DNA of 64,000 nucleotides from positions 21,169-85,168 of the forward strand of contig NZ_NRRV01000022.1 in assembly GCF_016583825.1 (NCBI RefSeq), written 5' to 3'. This DNA is from Thiohalocapsa halophila (lineage in GTDB: Bacteria; Pseudomonadota; Gammaproteobacteria; Chromatiales; Chromatiaceae). A model generated the notes under the pieces. That model saw only the letters and a list, made by a program, of their open reading frames with translations. It ran no database searches and was not told where the DNA came from. Positions 17,666-26,100 of this stretch are shown in pieces (the stretch's first letter is position 1; every line of letters starts with the position of its first letter). A program made the position numbers and the translations under genes.

Positions 17666-18817
17666 ATGCAAACAGGCCCGCGCCAGCTCGTCACGCCCTT
17701 TCGCCCCATCCCGCTGGAGGTGCCGGAGGGCATGGCCCCCAACGAATTCTTCAACAGCGCCGAGAACCTAAACGACCTGGTGCACAACAATGGTCTGCTG
17801 AGCAATCCCGAGCACCTGCTGCTGTACCGCAAGGCCCTCGGCCATTCCGGCACCTTCGACTGCTCCATCATCTACAACACCGCCCGGGAGATTCTGAACC
17901 CGCTCGGCCGGCCGGTGCGCCGCACCCAGGTGCCGGAGCGGGTGCGCCGGGTCTGGAACCGCATGAACGCCGTCATCATCGGCTACATGCTGGAGCAGTG
18001 GCCGGAGCCGGCGGAGGCCCTGGTGCTGGCGGGCGAGGCGAGCCTGGACGCCACCTGGCCGCTGACAGCGCCCGGCGTGCCCAGTATTCGCATGCTGCAC
18101 AATCATTTCATGGTCTTTCCGCAGGCGGATCTGCGCAGCGCCGAGCCCGCCGACCCCAGCAACCCCAACCTCACCGACGGCGGCCAGCACAGCCTTTTTC
18201 AGGCGCACATGCGCGATGTCTACCGGGCCTTTTTCGCCACGGCGCTGGAGCTGGAGCTGCTGTGCCCGGCGGGCGGCGAGGATTCGGCGCTGGCCCTGAC
18301 CGGCTATCCCCAGGGCCTGCCCTGCTGGGAGATCCGCGGCGGCGCCGCCGCCCTGCGCGACATGCGCTTCTGGCACGAGTACGATGCCCTGCTGATGGGG
18401 TTCCTGGACTTCTACCGCAGCTTCTTCAGCCAGGTATCCAGCCGCAATGCGGACCTGCTGCCGGACCTGTACTTCCCGGCCGCCGTCGAGCGCATCCTGC
18501 TGGCCAACGACGCCTTCATGGGCACGGCCAAGACGATCCGCGAGCGCTGCATCCACGAGCCCGCCTATGCCAATGCCATCCGCTGGGAGCCCGCCTTCAA
18601 GCAGCTCATTTATCGCGGCGACGACGGCCGGCTGTTCGTGACCATCAGCCAGAACTCCATCGGCAACGCCATCACCGAATTGCTGGGTGTCGTGGTCAAG
18701 CGGGTGCCGGATGCCGAGGCCTACGCCGGGCTGGAGCCGGCGCTGCTCGCGCACCTGCACCGGGTGCGCGAGCGGCTCGCGGCGGCGGACCTGGGGGAGA
18801 TCCTGGGCGTCGATTGA
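17666..18817 (+). CDS. Conserved-looking protein of unknown function, 383 aa
   Basis: A long, soluble, well-composed frame starting at ATG 17666 with GAGGAG 9 bases upstream. I do not recognise the family. Visible features are SNPEHLLLYRKALGHSGTFDC near residue 46, a histidine-rich IRMLHNHFMVFPQ segment near residue 143, and ITELLGVVVKRVPDAEAY near the end. The H-x-H-F arrangement recalls HIT-like nucleotidyl transferases, but the other motifs are not seen, so this is only a hint. There is no signal peptide and no membrane segment. It stands alone between DUF1840 (divergent) and a dead Uma2 gene. Confidence 0.7.
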   Translation: MQTGPRQLVTPFRPIPLEVPEGMAPNEFFNSAENLNDLVHNNGLLSNPEHLLLYRKALGHSGTFDCSIIYNTAREILNPLGRPVRRTQVPERVRRVWNRMNAVIIGYMLEQWPEPAEALVLAGEASLDATWPLTAPGVPSIRMLHNHFMVFPQADLRSAEPADPSNPNLTDGGQHSLFQAHMRDVYRAFFATALELELLCPAGGEDSALALTGYPQGLPCWEIRGGAAALRDMRFWHEYDALLMGFLDFYRSFFSQVSSRNADLLPDLYFPAAVERILLANDAFMGTAKTIRERCIHEPAYANAIRWEPAFKQLIYRGDDGRLFVTISQNSIGNAITELLGVVVKRVPDAEAYAGLEPALLAHLHRVRERLAAADLGEILGVD

Positions 18818-18984
18818 GCCATGGCATCATGCGCACCGGCGTCCCGCGCAGATCCCGGTGCAGGCGCCCGCGCGGTGCTTTTGGGTTCTCGAGCCGCCGC
18901 ACACACCTGCTAAGCTGTCGCTTGCAGGCAGCCTGGCACCGCTCGCTGCGCGCGGCCGGGGACTGTCCAAACCGGAGGCAAGCC

Positions 18985-19217
18985 ATGGCGACCACCGCCG
19001 AGCACATCCGCGAAGACGCCGCCCGCTTCGAGCCGGCACCGGCGGAGCAGCGCGTGCTGCTCCAGCACGCCACCTGGACCGATTACCAACGCCTCGACGA
19101 GCTGCGCGGCGAATCGGCCGTGCCGCGCCTGACCTTAGCGCCCTCATTGCCGAGTGCATAGCGGCGCCCAGCCAGACGGCGGCGGTGCGATTGCTCCGCG
19201 AACGGCTCGCGCCTTGA
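18985..19217 (+). pseudogene. Uma2-family endonuclease remnant (ends kept, middle lost)
   Basis: The ATG at 18985 gives 45 residues of a Uma2 N-terminus (EQRVLLQHATWTDYQRLDEL, then GESAVPRL), stopping at 19161. A second frame gives PDLSALIAECIAAPSQTAAV, ending RLLRERLAP at 19217, a Uma2 C-terminus. The PD-(D/E)XK core between them is missing. The bases at the junction (CTGACCT) could be read as part of either arm, consistent with deletion between short direct repeats. This is inference, as no intact copy is available for comparison. Confidence 0.65.
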
Positions 19218-19383
19218 TCGCCCGGGTGCAGACGCTCGGCGCCGGTGTGTGAGCCGCGTTGACGCAGTAGAGCGCTACATGCGCTCAGTGAAGCCGTTGC
19301 GGCCGTAGGATTGTCCTCGCAGGAAGGGTGGAGCCGGTGCGCTACGCTGCGCGACGACGCCTATCCAAGACCTACGAGCCCAG

Positions 19384-19890
19384 ATGCGAGACCCCGCCGA
19401 CACGCGCATTCTCGGAGCCCGCTCCAACCCGCTGCGGGTGCTGGCGGCGCGGCTGGTCGCCCATGTGCTTGGTATCCTGGCTTACTCCTGCTTGAGCCCC
19501 GTGGTCATCAGCTACACCATCCTGGTCCTGGGGACCCTCGGCCTGGGCCTGGTGGTCGGCGGCATCAACGAGCAGGGCTCCAGCATCCGGGACATCCTCG
19601 GGCACCTGTTCTCCGTCGCTGACGGTGCTTGGGTCGAGTTCGTGTGGCGCGGCGACCTGTCCTTCGAGCAGAACGCGCTGCGGCTCTTCGGTGGCTTGGG
19701 GTTCTTGCTCTGGCTGATGGAACAGGCCATCCGGCCTTGGCGGCGCGCGCCGCGAGCGCAGCGCCGGCCCACGGATCAATTCAAACGGCTCTGGTCGAGG
19801 CTCGGCGTGTTCACTGCGGTGCTGTGCACCGTCACCCTGGCTGCGGCGCTGATCATCGGACCCGGCGGACAGGACTTGACCCTGGGCTGA
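19384..19890 (+). CDS. Membrane protein of unknown function, 168 aa
   Basis: The frame from ATG 19384 has three or four hydrophobic segments: VLAARLVAHVLGILAYSCL together with VVISYTILVLGTLGLGLVV, then LFGGLGFLLWLMEQ, then LGVFTAVLCTVTLAAALII. Between them are cytoplasm-like basic stretches (RPWRRAPRAQRR). I recognise no family. It is followed 16 bases later by a small membrane ORF and may form an operon with it. Coding potential is judged from codon position GC only. Confidence 0.5.
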   Translation: MRDPADTRILGARSNPLRVLAARLVAHVLGILAYSCLSPVVISYTILVLGTLGLGLVVGGINEQGSSIRDILGHLFSVADGAWVEFVWRGDLSFEQNALRLFGGLGFLLWLMEQAIRPWRRAPRAQRRPTDQFKRLWSRLGVFTAVLCTVTLAAALIIGPGGQDLTLG

Positions 19891-19905
19891 GCGCTTCAGG
19901 CCGTC

Positions 19906-20049
19906 ATGACGCTGTATCTGATGGGTGCGCTGCTATTGCTCGGGTCCACCCCGGCGCTTGCCGGATGGCTCTTCCTCCAGCACGCCCGCAAACGGGTGGC
20001 GGCGGCCATTATCGGCGCTGAGCCGCCGAGCGCCGCAGCAGCGGACTGA
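19906..20049 (+). CDS. Possible small membrane protein, 47 aa
   Basis: ATG at 19906 encodes one hydrophobic N-terminal helix (MTLYLMGALLLLGSTPALAG) followed by a basic patch QHARKRV and a short alanine-rich tail. It begins 16 bases after the preceding membrane protein. Length and composition fit a small inner-membrane peptide, but the call rests on context alone. Confidence 0.35.
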   Translation: MTLYLMGALLLLGSTPALAGWLFLQHARKRVAAAIIGAEPPSAAAAD

Positions 20050-20256
20050 GCAGCAGCGCCCGCTGCGCAGCGACCGCCGCCAGCCAAGCACACCCCGAGC
20101 CGACTCGACTCGGCAACAGCGCACCCGTATGACAGGGGTCAGACCCTCGCGGTACGCGTCGTCAAGCTGGCACAGGTCGTGATACCCGAGATGCATGGCT
20201 GTACCGCTGGGGGTGCCGCGGCAGCGCGATCGGCCTGCTCCCTCTACATGCGTTGA

Positions 20257-20286
20257 ATCCTATATCTTGCAAAGCACATATAGGAT
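20257..20286. promoter_or_regulatory. Perfect inverted repeat, operator-like
   Basis: ATCCTATAT and ATATAGGAT flank a 12-base spacer. The element is AT-rich in a GC-rich setting and lies about 70 bases upstream of the remnants of a permease and an arsenite exporter. Metal-responsive ArsR-type repressors bind symmetrical sites of this size. A TTGAAT at 20254-20259 with CATATA 17 bases later could be the promoter inside it. No regulator gene is visible in the window. The rest of 20050-20355 shows no gene. Confidence 0.45.
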
Positions 20287-20355
20287 AATGGCTGATGCCG
20301 ATCGACATCGACCCGCGCGTCTGCCGCCGCGGGCCGACAACCGCGGGAGCCCCTG

Positions 20356-20580
20356 ATGCACGACCCCTCTACCTGGCTCGGCGACCTGGTTGCCTATGCC
20401 CTGTTCGGCCTGGTTGCCGACTCCGGCGCCGGCGCGGCGCTGCACTGCTTCGTCATGGATGTCCCCAGCATGTTTGCGCTCTTGGTCCTGGCCATCTGTG
20501 CCAGGAGCCTGCTGCACACACCGATTCTTGCCGGAGCGGGTCTGCGAGGGCGTGCGCGGCCACCTAAGGGAGAGTGCCGA
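20356..20580 (+). pseudogene. YraQ/DUF318-type permease, N-terminal remnant
   Basis: MHDPSTWLGDLVAYALFGLV followed by ALHCFVMDVPSMFALLVLAI matches the start of DUF318 permeases, which accompany arsenic and other metalloid resistance genes. After about 55 residues the expected continuation (FLPERVCEGVRG) is in another frame and stops near 20592. All later membrane segments are absent. The gene is dead. Confidence 0.6.
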
Positions 20581-20587
20581 TGACCAC

Positions 20588-20760
20588 CCAGTGTGATCGG
20601 CGTGACCCTGTTCGTGAACTGGGCGGTGAAGCCGTTCTCGATGGCGCTGCTGGCCTGGCTCTTCGCTTCCAAGGTGAGCAGATCCTGTCCCAGCCGCTGA
20701 TCATCCTGATGCTGGCGGTGCCGATCCTGGCGAGCCGGCCGCGGAGCTTTGATGGGCAGC
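20588..20760 (+). pseudogene. ACR3-type arsenite efflux transporter fragments
   Basis: One frame gives VIGVTLFVNWAVKPFSMALL then AWLF, a signature segment of ACR3 arsenite antiporters. A second frame gives QPLIILMLAVPIL, which normally lies about 80 residues later. Most membrane segments are missing and the frames differ, so the gene is not functional. With the permease remnant it indicates a former arsenic-resistance operon. The stretch 20761-21069 up to dsbB holds no gene I can support. Confidence 0.5.
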
Positions 20761-21069
20761 CTCGCCACCCTGTACCATGCCCTCGCCGGCGCACCGATGC
20801 TGGCGCAGCCGGGCGCCCCACCTGGGACCCGGCGAGCACCTGACCCAGGCGCTGCCGCCTGGCCGCGGCGCCTGTGATCCTCGGCTGGCTGGCGGCAAAG
20901 CCCGAGGCGGCGCCGGCTGCACCAGCCGGTCCGGGCGCGCCAGGGGCCCCAGCACCTGCCGGTATCGGCCGTGCCGGGATTATCCTCGCGCTCGGTCTCG
21001 GTACAGTGCCGAGCCTGGTGCCGCTCGACGGGCTGCCCCTTGCCGCAGCTTCAATGAGAATCCCTCTTT

Positions 21070-21576
21070 ATGGCAGTGATCACCCATCGCCGGCTCTGGC
21101 TCCTCATCGCCGGCGCCAGCGCGGCACTCGCCCTGGCGAGCATCCTGTTGACGGAATGGCTGGCGCTCGCGCCCTGCCACCTGTGCATCTTCCAGCGCCT
21201 GCTCTACATGCTGATTGCGCCGCTGGCGCTGATCGCAGCCCTGACCACCGGCCTCGCGCGGCGCATCAGTGGCGCGCTGACCGCCTTGGCCGCCGCGGGC
21301 GGGGCGGCCACCGCCGGCTATCAGACCTGGCTGCAAGGCCAGCCCGAGGGGAGCGTTTCCTGCATCGGCCCCGATATGGGCCCCATCGAGCAATTCGTGG
21401 AATGGCTCGGCATGCAACAGCCGACGCTGTTCATGGCCACTGGCTTCTGCGAAGACGAGGGGCTTGTCATCTTGGGTCTGTCATTGGCCGAATGGGCGCT
21501 GCTTTGTTTTGCCCTGATCTGCCTGTCGGCCCTGTGGCTGCTGCGACCGCAGCGCCGGGGTGCCGGTCGAGACTGA
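21070..21576 (+). CDS. dsbB: Disulfide bond formation protein DsbB
   Basis: A 168-aa inner-membrane protein with four hydrophobic segments. The first periplasmic loop carries CHLC (Cys36/Cys39) followed by the conserved FQR, and the second loop carries Cys98 and Cys127. DsbB reoxidises DsbA and passes the electrons to quinone. Length and cysteine pattern are standard. dsbA follows 88 bases downstream on the same strand, so the whole periplasmic thiol oxidation relay is encoded together. Confidence 0.9.
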   Translation: MAVITHRRLWLLIAGASAALALASILLTEWLALAPCHLCIFQRLLYMLIAPLALIAALTTGLARRISGALTALAAAGGAATAGYQTWLQGQPEGSVSCIGPDMGPIEQFVEWLGMQQPTLFMATGFCEDEGLVILGLSLAEWALLCFALICLSALWLLRPQRRGAGRD

Positions 21577-21664
21577 GCGCAATCGCCCATTCGAGCCGCT
21601 ACCGTCACCCGGCAATGCACCGCCGCATCACGCTGGCCAATTATTATCGTTGCGGAGAACCAAC

Positions 21665-22315
21665 ATGCCGATGACACGCAGAGACTTTCACGTCGGCCTG
21701 GCCGCCCTTGTCGCGGCGGCCATCATGCCGGGTGCACGCGCCGATGACGACCTCGTCGAAGGCCGAGACTGGCGCGCCATGTCGCCGCCGCAGTCCAGCG
21801 CGGACCAAGCGCAGATCGAGGTGCTCGAATTCTTCTCCTATGGCTGCTCCCATTGCGGCTCGCTGAATCCGCTGATCAAGGCATGGGCCGAGCAATTGCC
21901 CAACGACGTGGCCTTCCGGCGCGTGCCGGTCACCTTCGGTCGCGCGGCCTGGGCCAACCTCGCGCGCCTGTACTACGCGCTCGAGCTGGACGGGTCACTC
22001 GCGCAGCTGGATCAGGCCGTCTTCGACGCCGTCACCCAAGACCGGGTGAACCTCTACACCGAGAAAAACATCCTGAAATGGATCGACCAGCAAGGACTCG
22101 ACGCCGATGCTTTCGGCAAGACCTTCAACAGTTTCGCGGTGGAGGCCGCACTCGGGCGTGCACGGGACCTGGAAGCTCGCATGCGGGTGGACGCGGTGCC
22201 CCGCATCATTGTGGACGGACGCTATGTGGTCGTCGGCGAAGGCGTGCGCGGTTACGAGGACCTGCTCCGCATCAACGACGCGCTGGTGCAGCGGGCCCGT
22301 GCGGCGCGTCAATGA
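21665..22315 (+). CDS. dsbA: Thiol:disulfide interchange protein DsbA
   Basis: A 216-aa periplasmic thioredoxin-fold oxidase. An N-terminal signal (MTRRDFHVGLAALVAAAIMP, with a twin Arg) is followed by the active site FFSYGCSHCGSL (Cys61, Cys64) and the cis-proline loop VDAVPRI (Pro179). The dipeptide between the cysteines is Ser-His rather than the usual Pro-His, which should alter the redox potential. The helical insertion is present. It would oxidise secreted proteins and is recycled by the DsbB upstream. The spacer 22316-22514 to the pil gene is without a supported gene. Confidence 0.9.
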   Translation: MPMTRRDFHVGLAALVAAAIMPGARADDDLVEGRDWRAMSPPQSSADQAQIEVLEFFSYGCSHCGSLNPLIKAWAEQLPNDVAFRRVPVTFGRAAWANLARLYYALELDGSLAQLDQAVFDAVTQDRVNLYTEKNILKWIDQQGLDADAFGKTFNSFAVEAALGRARDLEARMRVDAVPRIIVDGRYVVVGEGVRGYEDLLRINDALVQRARAARQ

Positions 22316-22514
22316 TCGATAATCTTCATTGCCCGCCGCGCGCCTTCGTTGCCTTTTGGGGTGACCTGGCTCTCCCTGCTGCTCAGCGTCACCGGCATCG
22401 TGCCCGATGTCGCACCGCATGGACGCGTCGCCAACCGGTACGCTCGGTCCGATGTCGCTTCGCGCTGGGCATCTGCTCGAGCGCGCGTGCGCGACCAAGC
22501 CCCATCGCGCGGCC

Positions 22515-23570
22515 TCAGCCGAAGTTGATTCGCGCCTGCAGATTCGCCCGCGAGTCGGCGTTCAGCAGGCATTCGTCCAAGTCAATGCGCCCGGCGCGGT
22601 AGAGCTCGAGCAGGGCGTTGTCGAAGGTGGTCATGCCGCCTTCTGCCGTGCCTGCCATGGCCTCCTGAATCTCGTCGATGCGCCCCTCGCGGATGAGGTC
22701 GGCGATGTGCGGCGTATTCACCAGGATCTCGATGGCGGCGATGCGCTTGCCCTCCACGGTGCGGACCAGGCGCTGGGAGATGATGGCGCGCATATTGAGT
22801 GACAGGTCCAGATACAGGGTCTTGTGCAGCTCCTGCGGGAAGAGGCTGATGATGCGCTGCATGGCCTGGTAGGCGTTGTTGGCATGGAGCGTGGACAGGG
22901 CCAGATGGCCGGTGCCGGAGAGCTCGATGACCGTCTCCATGGTCTCGCGGACCCGAATCTCGCCAATGAGAACGACGTCCGGCGCTTCGCGAAACGAGCT
23001 CTTGAGCGCCGCCGCATAGGACTTGGTGTCCAGCCCCACCTCGCGCTGGTTCACGACGCAGCCCTGGTGCGGGTGGACGTACTCCACCGGGTCTTCGATG
23101 GTCAGGATATGGCCGGAGCTGTGCTTGTTGCGATGGTCGATCATCGCCGCCAGGGTCGTCGACTTGCCGGAGCCCGTGGCGCCCACCATCAGCACGATGC
23201 CGCGCTTGTGCATGACAAGCTCCTTGAGCACTGCCGGCAGCCCCAGCTCGTCGCAGGAGAGGATCCTGTTACTGAGATAGCGGATCACCATGCCGACGTG
23301 CCCGCGCTGGTGGAAGGCGTTGACGCGAAAGCGCCCGCGCTCTTCCAGCCCCACGGCGAAGTCCAGCTCGCGCTCGGCCTCGAAGACCGCGATCTGGTCC
23401 TGGTCCATCAGCGCCTGCACCGCCTCCTGGCACATGTCCGGGGTGTAGACGGTGCTGCCGATGTCGTGCAGCCGGCCGTCGATCTTGATGCGCACCGGAC
23501 AGCCGGCGGTGACGTAGATGTCCGACGCCTCTTTGCGGATCATCATCTCCAGATAGGGCGTGAAATCCAT
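22515..23570 (-). CDS. PilT/PilU-family twitching ATPase (second copy)
   Basis: A 351-aa hexameric retraction-type ATPase. Walker A is GATGSGKST (residues 130-138), with the Asp box TIEDPVEYVHPHQGC, Walker B VVLIGEIRVRETME and the His box STLHANN. It would power type IV pilus disassembly at the inner membrane together with PilT. It starts 17 bases after the neighbouring pilU stop and is clearly its paralogue. Sequence details (RTVEGKRIAAIEILVNTPH) place it in the PilT/PilU group, but which of the two it replaces cannot be decided here. The start at MDFTPYLEMM is preferred over the upstream MRGGQPA. Confidence 0.85.
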   Translation of the reverse strand: MDFTPYLEMMIRKEASDIYVTAGCPVRIKIDGRLHDIGSTVYTPDMCQEAVQALMDQDQIAVFEAERELDFAVGLEERGRFRVNAFHQRGHVGMVIRYLSNRILSCDELGLPAVLKELVMHKRGIVLMVGATGSGKSTTLAAMIDHRNKHSSGHILTIEDPVEYVHPHQGCVVNQREVGLDTKSYAAALKSSFREAPDVVLIGEIRVRETMETVIELSGTGHLALSTLHANNAYQAMQRIISLFPQELHKTLYLDLSLNMRAIISQRLVRTVEGKRIAAIEILVNTPHIADLIREGRIDEIQEAMAGTAEGGMTTFDNALLELYRAGRIDLDECLLNADSRANLQARINFG

Positions 23571-23587
23571 GGCCGGCTGCCCGCCCC

Positions 23588-24769
23588 TCAACTACGGCCG
23601 AAGCTCATGGATGAGCTGCCGTCGTCCTCGTCTTCGCCGACGATGGAGAGCCCGTCCACGTCGCCGAGCACATCGTGCTCGTCGGCGTCCTTGCCCTCCA
23701 GCTTGATCCGGAGGCGCAGCTCGTTCATGGAGTCCGCCGAGCGCAGCGCATCTTCGTAGGTGATCTGGCCGGCCTCGTAGAGATCGAACAGCGCCATGTC
23801 GAAGGTCTGCATGCCGGACTCCTTGGAGCGCTGCATGATTTCTTTGATCTCGTGCACCTTGCCCTTGAAAATCAGGTCCTGGATCAGCGGCGAATTGATC
23901 ATGATCTCGACCGCAGCGATGCGCCCGCCGCCCACCTTGGGCAGCAGCCGCTGGCTGACGACCGCCTTGAGGTTCAGCGACAAGTCCATCAGCAGCTGCG
24001 CGCGGCGCGCTTCAGGGAAGAGGTTGATGATCCGGTCCAGCGCCTGGTTGGCGTTGTTGGCATGCAGGGTCGACAGGCACAGGTGGCCGGTCTCGGAGAA
24101 ATTGATGGCGTGCTCCATGGTCTCGCGGGTGCGAATCTCGCCGATCAGGATGACGTTCGGCGCCTGGCGCAGGGTATTGACCAGGGCATTGTCCCAGCTC
24201 TCGGTGTCCACGCCGATCTCGCGCTGCGTGATCAGGCAATGGTCGTGCTTGTGCACGAACTCCACCGGGTCTTCGATGGTGATGATGTGGCCGCGGGTGT
24301 TGGCGTTGCGATAGCCGAGCATGGCCGCGAGCGTCGTGGACTTGCCGGAACCGGTCCCGCCGACCACCAGGATGAGCCCGCGCTTGGTGAGCACCAGATC
24401 GCGCAGGATGGGCGGCAGATTGAGATCCTCGATCTTGGGAATATCCGTCGGGATGATGCGCAGCACGGCACCGGTGCGGCCCTGCTGGACGAAGACGTTG
24501 ACGCGAAAGCGCCCGATACCCGCCGGGTTGATGGCGAAGTTGCACTCCTTGGTGGCATCGAACTCGCGGATCTGGTGGTCGTTCATGATGGAGCGCACCA
24601 GCGTGGCGGTCTGGTCCGGCTTCAGCGGCTGGTCCGTCAGCGGCGTGAGCTTGCCGTCGATCTTACACGCAGGCGGGAATTCCGCCGAAATGAAGAGGTC
24701 CGAGCCCTTGCGCTGCAGCATCGTGCGCAGGCAATCCAGCATGTACTTGGCGGCCTGTTGGCGGTCCAC
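23588..24769 (-). CDS. pilU: Twitching motility ATPase PilU
   Basis: A 393-aa protein. The N-terminus (QRKGSDLFISAEFPPACKID) and CNFAINPAGIGRFRVNVF are PilU-like. Walker A is GGTGSGKST (137-145), followed by TIEDPVEFVHKHDHC, VILIGEIRTRETME and LSTLHANNANQALDRI. PilU assists PilT in pilus retraction under load. The C-terminal 35 residues are an acidic, serine-rich extension (EDEDDGSSSM) not usual in the family. It is the first gene of a two-gene operon with the PilU-like paralogue and is divergent from a PilZ gene. Confidence 0.9.
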   Translation of the reverse strand: MDRQQAAKYMLDCLRTMLQRKGSDLFISAEFPPACKIDGKLTPLTDQPLKPDQTATLVRSIMNDHQIREFDATKECNFAINPAGIGRFRVNVFVQQGRTGAVLRIIPTDIPKIEDLNLPPILRDLVLTKRGLILVVGGTGSGKSTTLAAMLGYRNANTRGHIITIEDPVEFVHKHDHCLITQREIGVDTESWDNALVNTLRQAPNVILIGEIRTRETMEHAINFSETGHLCLSTLHANNANQALDRIINLFPEARRAQLLMDLSLNLKAVVSQRLLPKVGGGRIAAVEIMINSPLIQDLIFKGKVHEIKEIMQRSKESGMQTFDMALFDLYEAGQITYEDALRSADSMNELRLRIKLEGKDADEHDVLGDVDGLSIVGEDEDDGSSSMSFGRS

Positions 24770-25124
24770 GTTGCGTCCTCCGTCATGCTATTGCGATGCG
24801 GCCTGTTCGCCCCTCGTTCCGCACTCGCCAACGGGGCGGGCGCCCAGAGCAAGGGCAAAGGCGCTTCGGAAACATACAACGCAGCCGGCCGTCTTGCCGC
24901 GACCGGGGGCACAGGATTCGCACCCCGGGGCGGGACGCGCGCACCAGTCGGCGGTGGGCATGATGGTCCGCCCGGGCCGCCATGGCGCCTGTCGCGGCGC
25001 TCCGCGTGCGTCAAGATTTGGCTGCCGGGGACATCATTTGGTCACAAAAGCGGAATTTCGCTGTCAAGAACATATCCTAGGATGTCGGGATTCAAGACAA
25101 ATCGACCTGACAGGACAACCAGCC
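24770..25124. other. Intergenic region between pilU and the PilZ gene
   Basis: 355 bases divergently upstream of pilU and the PilZ gene, with no supported ORF. Near the PilZ start lies the 10-base palindrome ATCCTAGGAT (25074-25083) in an AT-richer stretch, which may be part of the promoter. Both promoters of these pilus-related genes should lie here. Confidence 0.4.
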
Positions 25125-25511
25125 ATGAACGAGAAGCGCGATTACGCCGCCCGACACTGCCTCCAGGTGCCCGTCTACATCCGCTACGGTCGCCGGCCTT
25201 TCCTCGGCGCTTGTGCCAGGGATCTGTCGGTGAGCGGCATGTTCCTGTCGGTGCAATCCCTGACCCTGCCGACCGGTACTCTCATCGAGCTGGAGCTCTC
25301 CTGTCTCGGCCGCGACTGGCTGATCCCGGCCGTGGTCGTGGGCGGCGACAATACGGGCATCGGCGTGATGTTCCGTGAGCCCCAGGCCGAGCTGTTTCGG
25401 GGGCTGATGCAGGCCACGGACATGCTCCCGCCCGTCACCGCAGCCGCTGCCGCCACGGCAACGGGGAGCTGCACCGCCGTCAGGTCCGGCGTCTCGGCGA
25501 CCTCGGTATAG
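25125..25511 (+). CDS. PilZ-domain protein with a foreign C-terminal tail
   Basis: A 128-aa protein. After MNEKRDYAARHCLQVPVYIR it shows the second PilZ motif DLSVSGMFL (D/NxSxxG) and GIGVMFREPQAEL, so it may bind cyclic di-GMP and act on pili, matching its position beside pilU. The first RxxxR motif is not clear. The domain ends near residue 100. The last 28 residues (AAAAATATGSCTAV...) are the antisense of the convergent Uma2 gene, so the original stop was lost and the frame now runs on into that gene. Confidence 0.75.
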   Translation: MNEKRDYAARHCLQVPVYIRYGRRPFLGACARDLSVSGMFLSVQSLTLPTGTLIELELSCLGRDWLIPAVVVGGDNTGIGVMFREPQAELFRGLMQATDMLPPVTAAAAATATGSCTAVRSGVSATSV

Positions 25512-26008
25512 GCGGCGCCGGCGGGGCGGCGATGGCGCACCAGCCGCCGCCCGTCCAGGTCCACCAGCCAGGCCTCCGGGATGCCCGCTCGCGCGTAGCG
25601 GGGCAGCTTCACGTCGCGGTCATAGGCGAGGCTGCTGTCGGCGACTTGGATGATGAGCAGCAGATCCCGGGGCTCAGGATGGCCGTTGCGGTAGTAGTCC
25701 GGGCGCGGGCGCAGCAACGCGATATCCGGCAGCGGCTCGGTGTGGTCGTCGAGCCGGACCGGGTCCTGGACGGAGACGACGGCGGTCGGCCCCAAATGCT
25801 CCTTCAGGAGGTTGGACAGCAGTTTGACCGTACCCGCATGCGGATGCCCGATCGGCGGCATTTCCACGACCTCCCCGTCGATGAGCTCGGTGCGCAGCTC
25901 CGGCCCGAGGATGCCGGCCTCGCCCATGCGGTGATAATCCTCGACACTGAAACGAACGGCTTGGCCGAAGCTCGACGCCCGTGGCGGTACGGTTGCGCTG
26001 ACTGTCAT
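25184..26008 (-). CDS. Uma2-family (DUF820) endonuclease-like protein, C-terminally fused
   Basis: Residues 1-190 are a full Uma2 domain: SVEDYHRMGEAGIL, TELIDGEVVEMPPIG, LPDIALLRPR with its catalytic-type Asp, LLLIIQVADSSLAYDRDVKL and YARAGIPEAWLVDLD. Uma2 proteins have a PD-(D/E)XK-like core and unknown targets, and occur in many copies in some genomes. Its natural end should be near LTAVQLPVAV. Instead the frame continues about 80 residues antisense through the PilZ gene, so both genes lost their stop codons at one junction near 25430. Confidence 0.7.
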   Translation of the reverse strand: MTVSATVPPRASSFGQAVRFSVEDYHRMGEAGILGPELRTELIDGEVVEMPPIGHPHAGTVKLLSNLLKEHLGPTAVVSVQDPVRLDDHTEPLPDIALLRPRPDYYRNGHPEPRDLLLIIQVADSSLAYDRDVKLPRYARAGIPEAWLVDLDGRRLVRHRRPAGAAYTEVAETPDLTAVQLPVAVAAAAAVTGGSMSVACISPRNSSAWGSRNITPMPVLSPPTTTAGISQSRPRQESSSSMRVPVGRVRDCTDRNMPLTDRSLAQAPRKGRRP

Positions 26009-26100
26009 GGCGTTGGCCCGGATAGGTTTTTCGCTGCGTCCTCGTCTCTGGCGTGCGCCCTGTCGATACCGCAGGCGTCATCACGCCAGCGGGGGGAATG

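Noticed and set aside
20874..21069. Plus-strand frame GWLAAKPEAAPAAPAG before dsbB
   Set aside because: Alanine/proline-rich low complexity that runs into dsbB in another frame; no family or start site supports it.
22316..22514. Hydrophobic frame VTWLSLLLSVTGIVPDVAPH between dsbA and the pil gene
   Set aside because: Short, begins with a GTG without a ribosome site and degenerates into Arg/Ala repeats; perhaps a remnant, but not identifiable.
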